From Candidatus Aminicenantota bacterium (lineage in GTDB: Bacteria; Acidobacteriota; B3-B38; Guanabaribacteriales; B3-B38), in assembly GCA_029880275.1 (NCBI GenBank), contig JAOUOQ010000144.1, forward strand, positions 1-5,099: a stretch of 5,099 nucleotides of DNA, read 5' to 3'. Position 1 is the stretch's first letter; every line of letters starts with the position of its first letter. Shown here piece after piece: positions 1-5,099 of this stretch. The notes under the pieces are model-generated. The model saw only the letters and a list, made by a program, of their open reading frames with translations, did not search any database and was not told the origin of the DNA. The translations under genes and the position numbers were made by a program.

Positions 1-81
1 GCTGTGGTGGCTTTTTTTCACGCTTACCTGATCTTTTAAGGCTTAAATATTCCGGCTGTCACAAGCATCTTAGCTGGCTGC

Positions 82-1302
82 TCAGGTGGTTTTCTTAATC
101 TCCGAAGGAAATTTCTTGTATTCCCTTGAGGTTAAGATTGCATCAATTTCCTTAAATAAGGTTTCTATTTCCTCGTCCCTAGTGTAAAAGTGGGGTCCGA
201 TCCTGATAACATCGGGCTCTTCGTCCCCTCCCTTTCTGAAGTCAACCTTAATGTCCCTTTTCTCCAAGGCTTGCTTAACAGGAAAGGCATGAGTAAAACC
301 GACGGAGACAGCTCCTCCTCTTAAACTATTTTCTTCTGGCGTGAAGAGGCTGAACTCTCTTTCTCTGGCTTTTTTAATAATCAGCTCAGTCTGATTAAGG
401 GATTTTTGTCGTATCTGAGAAATGCCTATCTTCTTGATAATATCCAGCCCAGCCTGCGCGGTATACAAACAGGGAACAGGAGGAGTGCCTGACATGAACC
501 TATAGGAGCTCTGCGTATATTCCATCCTCTGCGAAAAGAGAAAAGGATTCTGATGTGCAAACCAGCCTGTTAATTGGGGTTTAAGGCTGGAAGCCAACTC
601 TGGCCTGACATATAAAAAAGCATTCCCGGGACCGCCGCAGAGCCACTTTAAACAACCGCCAATGTAAAAATCGACATCAAGCTGCTTCACATCCACCGGT
701 AGAGTCCCTGGCGCATGATATCCATCGATGAGAGTCAATGCCCCCACCTGGCGAGCTCTGGCGGCAATTTGGGAAATATCCTGAACATAAGCTGACTTGA
801 AATACACATGCGAAGTGGCAACAAAAAGGGTTTTCTCATCTATCTTTTTTGCGATGTCATTCACATCAATGCCCGGCTGCCCGTGACTTCTGAGCACCTC
901 AAGCTCCCATCCCATACATTGTGCAATCTTAGAGACAGCGTACAGAATAGAGGGAAAATCGTGGTCGGTCATGATAATTTTGCTTCTGTTGTCTGCATTG
1001 GACGCAAACCTGGTCGATAGTGCCACCCAATAGCTGACTGTGGCGTTAGTCATCATGGTCACTTCATCCTCACCTGCACCGATAAGAGAAGCAACCTGAT
1101 TACCGACTCTGCGAGAAAGGTCCCACCATTCTTTCTCCCAGGCACCCACACCTTCCTCAGCCCACAACTGGTAATATTTTTTGAGACCTTCCAGAGCCTG
1201 CCTGGGAACAGCGCCTAAAGAATTGCTGATGAGGTAGACACTGCGGGCTAAAATGGGAAATTCATTCCGTATTGAATCTAAATCCTGGTTTAAGTCCCAC
1301 AT
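82..1302 (-). CDS. Kynureninase-like PLP-dependent enzyme (aminotransferase class V fold)
   Basis: This is a complete 406-aa fold-type I PLP enzyme whose best match by motif is kynureninase, which cleaves kynurenine or 3-hydroxykynurenine to (hydroxy)anthranilate plus alanine in the cytoplasm. Visible motifs in order are the N-terminal YLISNSLG (residues 23-30, compare the kynureninase YLxGNSLG), a TNATVSY segment near 85-91 suited to the PLP phosphate, DFPS at 115-118, DGYHAPG at 193-199 with Asp193 for the pyridine nitrogen, and GGCLKWLCGGPG at 215-226 with Lys219 as the Schiff-base lysine. GWFAHQNPF (246-254) and SGTPPV (271-276) are both kynureninase-like. Length is close to bacterial kynureninases (about 415 aa). 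The ATG start at 1302 has only a weak purine-rich leader (ACAGAGACT). It is transcribed away from the three-gene operon, and no kyn-pathway neighbour is visible. It could instead be a related beta-lyase or desulfurase-type enzyme. The fold is near certain and the exact substrate is not. Confidence 0.88.
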   Translation of the reverse strand: MWDLNQDLDSIRNEFPILARSVYLISNSLGAVPRQALEGLKKYYQLWAEEGVGAWEKEWWDLSRRVGNQVASLIGAGEDEVTMMTNATVSYWVALSTRFASNADNRSKIIMTDHDFPSILYAVSKIAQCMGWELEVLRSHGQPGIDVNDIAKKIDEKTLFVATSHVYFKSAYVQDISQIAARARQVGALTLIDGYHAPGTLPVDVKQLDVDFYIGGCLKWLCGGPGNAFLYVRPELASSLKPQLTGWFAHQNPFLFSQRMEYTQSSYRFMSGTPPVPCLYTAQAGLDIIKKIGISQIRQKSLNQTELIIKKAREREFSLFTPEENSLRGGAVSVGFTHAFPVKQALEKRDIKVDFRKGGDEEPDVIRIGPHFYTRDEEIETLFKEIDAILTSREYKKFPSEIKKTT

Positions 1303-1344
1303 AGTCTCTGTTTAAAAGTAACTTTGAGCAGTTAATACTCAGAA

Positions 1345-1374
1345 CATATAGGGGAATTTATCATCAGCAAACAA
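1345..1374 (-). promoter_or_regulatory. Possible sigma70-type promoter for the kynureninase-like gene
   Basis: Read on the minus strand there is TTGTTT (1374-1369), an 18-nt spacer, then TATATG (1350-1345). Transcription would begin near 1338, about 36 nt before the ATG at 1302. Both hexamers are imperfect and the region is AT-rich, so chance matches are likely. This is only the best candidate seen in the divergent region. Confidence 0.25.
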
Positions 1375-1551
1375 TAAATTTACTTATTTGATATTGATAC
1401 CCCTTTTTATCGTCGCCAGTTATAAACTATATCACGGGAATAGTGGTATATCAAGTGAGTATAGACGCGTACAAAGGACAGTGAATTAATTGCGCCACCA
1501 TTAGAAAAAATTGGTTGAGACAACAACCGCTAATCATCTTGTGAGAGATAC

Positions 1552-1570
1552 TTTAAACAAATTGTTTAAA
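1552..1570. repeat. Perfect 19-bp palindrome, operator-like
   Basis: The arms TTTAAACAA and TTGTTTAAA are exact reverse complements around a single central A. A single-base centre fits a binding site for a dimeric regulator better than an RNA hairpin. It lies about 200 nt upstream of the phosphodiesterase-like gene and 250 nt upstream of the divergent gene, so it could act on either. The arms are AT-rich, which raises the chance of random occurrence. No second copy was seen in the window. Confidence 0.4.
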
Positions 1571-1680
1571 TTAGACAACCTAACTCATTATTTCTAAAGG
1601 ATAATATAATTTTCAATGGTTCTATTCTTAAAAAGTTTTCTTCCGCCACCCTTCAGTCCAAAGCCCTCCCTACCCCTATT

Positions 1681-1710
1681 AGAGATATTTTTCGGCAGAA
1701 AAATATCTCT
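1681..1710 (+). terminator. 13-bp perfect hairpin with downstream T run (terminator or insulator candidate)
   Basis: The left arm 1681-1693 and right arm 1698-1710 pair perfectly over 13 bp around the tetraloop GGCA. A run of six T follows at 1718-1723, seven nt after the stem. This asymmetry makes it a plus-strand rho-independent terminator candidate, since no T run follows on the minus strand. Against this, the stem has only three G-C pairs and the T run is not adjacent. It sits directly before the operon promoter (1746-1754), so it could shield that promoter from upstream readthrough, end a short upstream RNA, or serve as a long protein-binding dyad. Confidence 0.45.
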
Positions 1711-1745
1711 TGCTGTGTTTTTTAGTTCTCAAAGGTGCGTTGTCT

Positions 1746-1754
1746 TGCTATAAT
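1746..1754 (+). promoter_or_regulatory. Extended -10 promoter of the three-gene operon
   Basis: TGCTATAAT is a perfect TGn extension plus consensus TATAAT (1749-1754). No good -35 hexamer lies 16-18 nt upstream, which is typical of extended -10 promoters. Predicted transcription start is near 1761, giving a short leader of about 15 nt before the ATG at 1776, with AAGAG at 1766-1770 as a weak ribosome binding site. It is the strongest promoter-like signal in the window and is correctly placed for the downstream gene. Confidence 0.65.
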
Positions 1755-1775
1755 GTATGAACAGTAAGAGATTAA

Positions 1776-3125
1776 ATGCGCAAAAAGAGCCGAAAGATGA
1801 TGGTCATCTTAATGGTTTTCTTAATCCTCATCGCCATCGGAGTGATATGGTTTCTAAGATGGGCCAACCCCGACTTTTCCTCCAGCCTGAAAAGAGTCGA
1901 GCGTAACCAGGTCACCAAAAAGCTTATCATCTGTGTTGATGGAGTCCCCTGGCGAACTATACACCAATTGTGGGAAAAAGGGCATTTCAAAGCCTTCCAT
2001 CAACCGAGCAAGGTGATAGTCGCCTTCCCCACTATGACCAATGTCACTTCTACCGTCATATGGAGCGCCAGCAAGGTCGCCGGGTATGAGAGCGCCTATT
2101 TCGACAAGGAGAAGAACCACATGGTCGGCGGGGTCGGCAAGTATCTCCACAAAAGGGTCATCAAACCGGGAGACTTTCATCAACACTTCGATTATCTGGA
2201 ACCAGTCCCCTATGAATTCATCATCTATGTGCTGCCCAGAAGAATCTGTAAATCTGATTTGAAGCGATTCTTAGAAACTTACAGCAGCTCAGAAAAGGAG
2301 GAATTCTGCACCTTTATAAAATCGACCGACGGCTTAATGCATATATTGGGCAAGGAAGGAGCAGAGGAAATTCTCCTCGCTCTGGATGACATCCTGCAGA
2401 AGATTTACCATTCCCGCAACCATGATATTGAAATAATGCTCTTCTCAGACCACGGCTTCAACTTTGCTAAAAGCCAGAGGGTGAAATTGAAGTCCTTTCT
2501 TAAGTCCAGCGGCTTTGATGTAAGAAATGACCTTAGGAATGAGAAAAGTGTCATCCTTCCCAGCTTCGGATTAGTCAGCTTCGCCGCTATTTACACAAGA
2601 GATGCTAACAAGAGAAAGATCGCCCAGCAGGTACCGGTCCTGGAAGGCGTAGATTTCTGCGCTTATCGTATGAACCATATTATTCATATCTTCGGCCAGA
2701 ATGGTGAAGCGAAAATACTCAAGAAGACGGTTAATCATACCGATCTGTATAAATATGAGATAATCACCGGCGACCCCTTGTCATACAAAGACATCCTGGA
2801 AAGGCTGACACACCTGGGAAAGGCTGATGACGAGGGATATATTCCCGACTCCGATTGGTTTGAAGCAACGAAGGACCACCCTTATGTCAATGCCCTTATG
2901 CGCCTGCACCAGGCTTTCAGCGGTCAGGTGGAATCCGATGCTGATATCCTCATCTCCCTGAAGGACGGCTACTTCCACGGGAGCGCCCTCTTCTCCCGCA
3001 TAGCTACCATCTTGGGCACCCACGGCAGCCTGCTGGATACCAACAGTGTGGGGTTTTTTATGAGCACCGCCAAAGAGGTGCCCTCTCATATCAGGGACAA
3101 TCAACTTATTGATTATCTCAAGTAA
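1776..3125 (+). CDS. Membrane-anchored alkaline phosphatase superfamily protein (type I phosphodiesterase/NPP-like)
   Basis: The product is 449 aa. A basic N-terminus (RKKSRK) precedes one hydrophobic helix at about residues 9-27, giving an N-terminal anchor or signal with the catalytic domain outside the cytoplasm. The metal-ligand set of the type I phosphodiesterase/nucleotide pyrophosphatase branch is readable: Asp55 in VDGVPW, the nucleophile in FPTMTN (Thr88 by alignment with NPP enzymes, Thr86 alternative), Asp185 and His189 in DGLMH (the D-x3-H spacing of the family), Asp225-His226 in SDHGF, and His416 in GTHG near the C-terminus. Such enzymes use two zinc-type metals to hydrolyse phosphodiesters, phosphonates or related esters. 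Because the ligands are intact, activity is expected, but the substrate is unknown. The ATG follows a short leader with a weak AAGAG site, and Met8 or Met9 are less likely starts. It is the first gene of a likely operon, 73 nt before the DUF362 gene. Confidence 0.87.
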   Translation: MRKKSRKMMVILMVFLILIAIGVIWFLRWANPDFSSSLKRVERNQVTKKLIICVDGVPWRTIHQLWEKGHFKAFHQPSKVIVAFPTMTNVTSTVIWSASKVAGYESAYFDKEKNHMVGGVGKYLHKRVIKPGDFHQHFDYLEPVPYEFIIYVLPRRICKSDLKRFLETYSSSEKEEFCTFIKSTDGLMHILGKEGAEEILLALDDILQKIYHSRNHDIEIMLFSDHGFNFAKSQRVKLKSFLKSSGFDVRNDLRNEKSVILPSFGLVSFAAIYTRDANKRKIAQQVPVLEGVDFCAYRMNHIIHIFGQNGEAKILKKTVNHTDLYKYEIITGDPLSYKDILERLTHLGKADDEGYIPDSDWFEATKDHPYVNALMRLHQAFSGQVESDADILISLKDGYFHGSALFSRIATILGTHGSLLDTNSVGFFMSTAKEVPSHIRDNQLIDYLK

Positions 3126-3179
3126 TCAACGATGAAAATGAGACTTTGAGCAGCTCCATTGCTAAAAATAGAACCGCCA

Positions 3180-3193
3180 CCTCCCCGGGAGGA
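3180..3193 (+). promoter_or_regulatory. Shine-Dalgarno of the DUF362 gene inside a GC dyad
   Basis: GGGAGGA (3187-3193) lies five nt before the ATG at 3199 and fixes that start. The preceding CCTCC (3180-3184) is complementary to GGAGG (3188-3192). A 5-bp, mostly G-C stem with a 3-nt loop could therefore mask the ribosome binding site in the mRNA. The site is clear. Its masking is inference. Confidence 0.55.
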
Positions 3194-3198
3194 TTAAC

Positions 3199-4227
3199 AT
3201 GAAAGATAGGGACATCTCGCGGAGAGGGTTTCTTGCTCAATTGTTCAGCGGGGTATTCGCCCTGAGAGCAACCAAACTCCCCCTCCCTATCAGACCATTG
3301 ACCCAATATCTATCGCCAAGGAAGAGCCAGGGCAATCTGTTCACCAGGAACAAAAAACCTTTGCTAATAGTGGTAAAAGGGAACGATATGTCGCTCATGC
3401 TGGCTAAAGGGATACAGGCCTTAGGCGGGGCGGAGGTGCTGAAGCAAAAGAGCACCTCGGTCATCATTAAGCCGAACTTCGTTGCCCCCCAACCTTTCCC
3501 CGTCACCTCCGATTTGAAGATGATAGCATCGCTGGTCGAATTTCTCTGCAAAGAAGAGATGTCACAAATATCGCTCTGCGAAATCTCCACCATCTCCCAG
3601 CGAGGAACTGAGCTGAATAATAAGTTTGAGACTTTGGGAGTATTTGAAGCTGTGAATGAGATGGGGATTCCACTCCTACTGGGAAAGCTCGATGAAAAAG
3701 ATGACCATATCTTCACCTTCGACCAGCGATGGCAGAGGGGCAAAGAAATAGGCATCCATAAGTTTATCTATCACTCTCCCTTCATTATCAGCACCTCGGT
3801 GCTGAAGCGCCATCTCCCCGGCTGGATGAGCGCCGCCCTCAAGAATAACTTTATCGCCTACGGACCCCATCGCTGGGAAGCCCACCAGAGGTTTAGAGAG
3901 GGTGGCGAAGGGATAAGATATTTCGACCACACCATAGCCGAGTTCGCCGATGCCATCCGACCGGAGCTGACCATTATCGATGCCCGCTCCATATTGACCA
4001 AAAGGGGACCTACTCTGGGTTACGGAGCAGAGGTCAGAGACGGAGTCAATCTGCTCATCCTCGGAGGGGATATGGTAGCTATCGACTCCTACTGCGGAAG
4101 AATAATGGAGCAATATGATGATACCTTTGAGTTCAGGATGATAGAGCCCTGTCTCTCTTACGCCGAAAGCCTTGGGCTGGGAACAGCGGACTTGAGCAAG
4201 GTGGAAATCATAGAGCTGGAGACATAA
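3199..4227 (+). CDS. DUF362 domain protein with twin-arginine (Tat) signal
   Basis: The product is 342 aa. The N-terminus has SRRGFL (residues 8-13) followed by a short hydrophobic stretch to about residue 22, a twin-arginine export signal that implies a folded, possibly cofactor-bearing protein sent across the membrane. The rest follows the DUF362 pattern: IIKPNFV (89-95), a Rossmann-like segment with VTSDLKMIASLVEFL (102-116), the VLKRH...ALKNNF block (201-218, with Lys203, His205, Lys215 and Asn216), TIIDARSILTKRGPTLG (258-274) and GGDMVAIDSY (289-298). Many family members carry 4Fe-4S ferredoxin motifs, but this one has only four scattered cysteines (117, 127, 299, 318) and no CxxCxxC. 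Biochemical function of DUF362 is not established. The start is set by GGGAGGA at 3187-3193. It lies between an exported hydrolase and an exported GyrI-like protein, so a shared envelope pathway is plausible but unproven. Confidence 0.87.
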   Translation: MKDRDISRRGFLAQLFSGVFALRATKLPLPIRPLTQYLSPRKSQGNLFTRNKKPLLIVVKGNDMSLMLAKGIQALGGAEVLKQKSTSVIIKPNFVAPQPFPVTSDLKMIASLVEFLCKEEMSQISLCEISTISQRGTELNNKFETLGVFEAVNEMGIPLLLGKLDEKDDHIFTFDQRWQRGKEIGIHKFIYHSPFIISTSVLKRHLPGWMSAALKNNFIAYGPHRWEAHQRFREGGEGIRYFDHTIAEFADAIRPELTIIDARSILTKRGPTLGYGAEVRDGVNLLILGGDMVAIDSYCGRIMEQYDDTFEFRMIEPCLSYAESLGLGTADLSKVEIIELET

Positions 4228-4271
4228 TGAGCGAGCTATCCGAATAATTGAGAAAACAAAATTGCAAAATT

Positions 4272-4280
4272 AAAGGAGGT
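4272..4280 (+). promoter_or_regulatory. Near-consensus ribosome binding site deciding the GyrI-like start
   Basis: AAAGGAGGT is a near-perfect anti-Shine-Dalgarno match, six nt before the ATG at 4287. It decides against the in-frame TTG at 4248, which would place 13 polar residues in front of a textbook signal peptide. Confidence 0.85.
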
Positions 4281-4286
4281 CAGACC

Positions 4287-4847
4287 ATGAGAAAAATTTT
4301 ATTTTCAGGAACAATTCTTTTAGCTCTGTTCCTTATTATTTCAGGTGCTGTGCTTTCAGGGATGCAGGAAAAGCAGGCAGAAAAGCCACCCGTTGAAGTG
4401 AAGATAAAGACCACCACTCCCATGAGCATCGCCTACCTGGAGCATAAAGGACCTTACTCGGAACTGGAGCCGGTCTTTAACAAGGTGATGAGCTACGCCA
4501 TGCAGAAAAACCTGGAATTAGCAGGACCCCCGGTAGGAATTTACTACGACGACCCCGCTGAGGTGCCAGCCTCAGAATTACGCTGTGAAATTGGAGTTCA
4601 TGTAAAGGGTGAGCCGGAGGTGGACCCGCCGTTCAGGGTAAAGGAGATACCTTCCCAGGAGGTAGGCTACGCATTGCTAAAGGGACCCTATGAGAAAATT
4701 GCCCTTCACTATCCAGAAATCATAAGCTCCCTGATGGAACAGGGCTATAAGATAGTCGGTCCCATTATTGAAATTTATCGTGTCAGCGGACCGAACATAC
4801 AACCCGAGGAATATCTGACTGAGGTCTGGTTCCCCGTAGCAAAATAA
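4287..4847 (+). CDS. Exported GyrI-like (AraC effector-binding type) small-molecule-binding protein
   Basis: The product is 186 aa from the ATG at 4287, chosen for its strong ribosome binding site. Residues 1-28 form a signal peptide or N-terminal anchor (MRKILF, then a hydrophobic run to about residue 23) with no lipobox cysteine. The rest is one GyrI-like/AraC effector-binding domain built as two SHS2-type halves. The repeated HKGPY (53-57) and LKGPY (131-135) motifs mark the duplication, GPPVGIYYDDP (80-90) and GPIIEIYRVSG (158-168) are the matching strands, and Glu179 in TEVWFPV matches the conserved acidic residue of the ligand cleft. In known proteins this domain binds small hydrophobic or cationic ligands, often as the sensor of AraC or MerR regulators, or, in some GyrI-like proteins, hydrolyses electrophiles. 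Here there is no DNA-binding domain and the protein is exported, so ligand binding or hydrolysis outside the cytoplasm is inferred. It is the last operon gene, 59 nt after the DUF362 gene. Confidence 0.88.
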   Translation: MRKILFSGTILLALFLIISGAVLSGMQEKQAEKPPVEVKIKTTTPMSIAYLEHKGPYSELEPVFNKVMSYAMQKNLELAGPPVGIYYDDPAEVPASELRCEIGVHVKGEPEVDPPFRVKEIPSQEVGYALLKGPYEKIALHYPEIISSLMEQGYKIVGPIIEIYRVSGPNIQPEEYLTEVWFPVAK

Positions 4848-4865
4848 AGCTCCCGGAAGCGAGAA

Positions 4866-5075
4866 CTACTTTCTCCCGTGCACGGAGATGAAGCGGCTCA
4901 GAGAGCGGTCGTAAGTTCGCTCCACATCATCGGGAAAAAAGCAAGCGGGAAGTTCTCTCATCTGCCAGTGGTATTGAATACACTGACAGCAGAATCCCTT
5001 GCGGCTGCAAGGCTCATAAGTGCAATTGCACCGCTGGCGGTTGGCCTGAAAATTATCGCACTCTTCTTGTCCCAT
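4866..5075 (-). CDS. Small Cys-rich DUF6485-type protein
   Basis: The product is 69 aa and complete. It matches from memory the DUF6485 family of short cysteine-rich proteins. Landmarks are RCNCTYEPC (15-23), RKGFCCQCIQYH (25-36), ELPACFFPDDVERTYDRS (41-58) and RF at 61-62. Eight cysteines (6, 16, 18, 23, 29, 30, 32, 45) plus His36 suggest a zinc- or Fe-S-binding fold, which is inference because the function is not known. The start at 5075 is supported by AAGGAG (plus-strand 5087-5082), six nt upstream. This signal and the family pattern favour this strand over the opposite frame through the same DNA, which has neither. It is convergent with the GyrI-like gene across 18 nt, with no clear terminator between. 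Its promoter lies at or beyond the right edge. Confidence 0.85.
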   Translation of the reverse strand: MGQEECDNFQANRQRCNCTYEPCSRKGFCCQCIQYHWQMRELPACFFPDDVERTYDRSLSRFISVHGRK

Positions 5076-5081
5076 GATCGG

Positions 5082-5087
5082 CTCCTT
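5082..5087 (-). promoter_or_regulatory. Ribosome binding site of the DUF6485-type gene
   Basis: On the minus strand AAGGAG ends six nt before the ATG (5075-5073). This is consensus spacing, and it is the main start evidence for the small Cys-rich gene. Confidence 0.75.
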
Positions 5088-5099
5088 GCTTACAAATAG

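Larger units (their letters stand above)
1303..1775. other. Divergent intergenic region, AT-rich, no convincing gene
   Basis: This 473-nt gap separates the divergently transcribed kynureninase-like gene and the phosphodiesterase-like gene. It holds no convincing protein gene. The only noteworthy short frame (1616-1753, 45 codons) lacks a well-placed ribosome binding site and ends inside the -10 box at 1749-1754. It does hold a 19-bp palindrome (1552-1570), a 13-bp-arm hairpin (1681-1710) with a T run at 1718-1723, a perfect TATAAT at 1605-1610 without a good -35, and the extended -10 promoter at 1746-1754. A weaker inverted repeat lies at 1428-1435/1443-1450. The length and the number of dyads suggest a regulatory region. 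Confidence 0.7.

Noticed and set aside
35..47. Small palindrome TTTAAG-G-CTTAAA downstream of the kynureninase-like gene
   Set aside because: Six-base AT-rich arms with a one-base centre and no T run on the minus strand do not make a terminator.
1428..1450. Inverted repeat TATATCAC / GTGGTATA
   Set aside because: It is imperfect, AT-rich and short, with no T run and no promoter relation that would give it weight.
1616..1753. Short 45-codon plus-strand frame in the divergent region
   Set aside because: The nearest AAAGGA is about 14 nt from the ATG, the frame reads through the hairpin, and its stop lies within the operon -10 box. The product is a Pro/Leu/Phe-rich string without recognisable features.
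1321..3153. Eleven-base direct repeat ACTTTGAGCAG at 1321-1331 and 3143-3153, both between genes
   Set aside because: A few 11-mer matches are expected by chance in 5 kb, and the flanks do not match.
3237..4113. Two long minus-strand frames (3237-3755 and 3676-4113) within the DUF362 gene
   Set aside because: They are shadows of a gene with clear family motifs and have no recognisable products.
4248..4286. TTG start extending the GyrI-like protein by 13 residues
   Set aside because: The near-consensus AAAGGAGGT precedes the ATG at 4287, and that start exposes a normal signal peptide. The extension would bury it.
4848..4878. Possible bidirectional terminator between the convergent genes
   Set aside because: Only a 5-bp stem (4861-4865 with 4871-4875) is seen, with no T run on either strand.
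4878..5099. Plus-strand open frame of 73 codons running off the right edge
   Set aside because: It starts at GTG with no ribosome binding site and overlaps almost wholly the minus-strand Cys-rich gene, which has both a family pattern and a proper start.

Overview
The window is bacterial. Genes are compact, several starts carry clear Shine-Dalgarno sequences, there is an extended -10 sigma70-type promoter, and one protein has a twin-arginine (Tat) signal. Base composition is moderate, with a visibly AT-rich intergenic stretch in the middle. Nothing fixes the phylum. The mix of a small Cys-rich DUF6485-type protein, a DUF362 protein and a free-standing exported GyrI-like domain would suit an anaerobic lineage such as Desulfobacterota, Dehalococcoidia-type Chloroflexota or an uncultured candidate phylum. 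That placement is inference only.

Layout from left to right: (1) 82-1302 on the minus strand encodes a complete kynureninase-like, fold-type I PLP enzyme. (2) 1303-1775 is a 473-nt divergent intergenic region with no convincing gene. It holds a 19-bp palindrome, a perfect 13-bp-arm hairpin followed by a short T run, and a strong extended -10 promoter facing right. (3) 1776-4847 holds three co-directional plus-strand genes that look like an operon with gaps of 73 and 59 nt: a membrane-anchored alkaline-phosphatase-superfamily (type I phosphodiesterase/NPP-like) protein, a Tat-signal DUF362 protein, and a signal-peptide-bearing GyrI-like effector-binding-domain protein. (4) 4866-5075 on the minus strand encodes a complete 69-aa Cys-rich DUF6485-type protein, convergent with the operon across only 18 nt.

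All three operon products carry N-terminal export or anchoring signals, so they probably act at or outside the cytoplasmic membrane. One is a metal-dependent phospho- or sulfo-ester hydrolase with its metal-ligand set intact, one is a protein of unknown function related to DUF362 proteins but without Fe-S cysteine motifs, and one is a ligand-binding SHS2-type domain. A shared pathway is inferred from co-orientation and shared localisation, and the substrate cannot be read from the sequence. The kynureninase-like gene has no other tryptophan or kynurenine pathway gene beside it, so its in vivo substrate is open. No mobile element, CRISPR array, tRNA or rRNA is seen.
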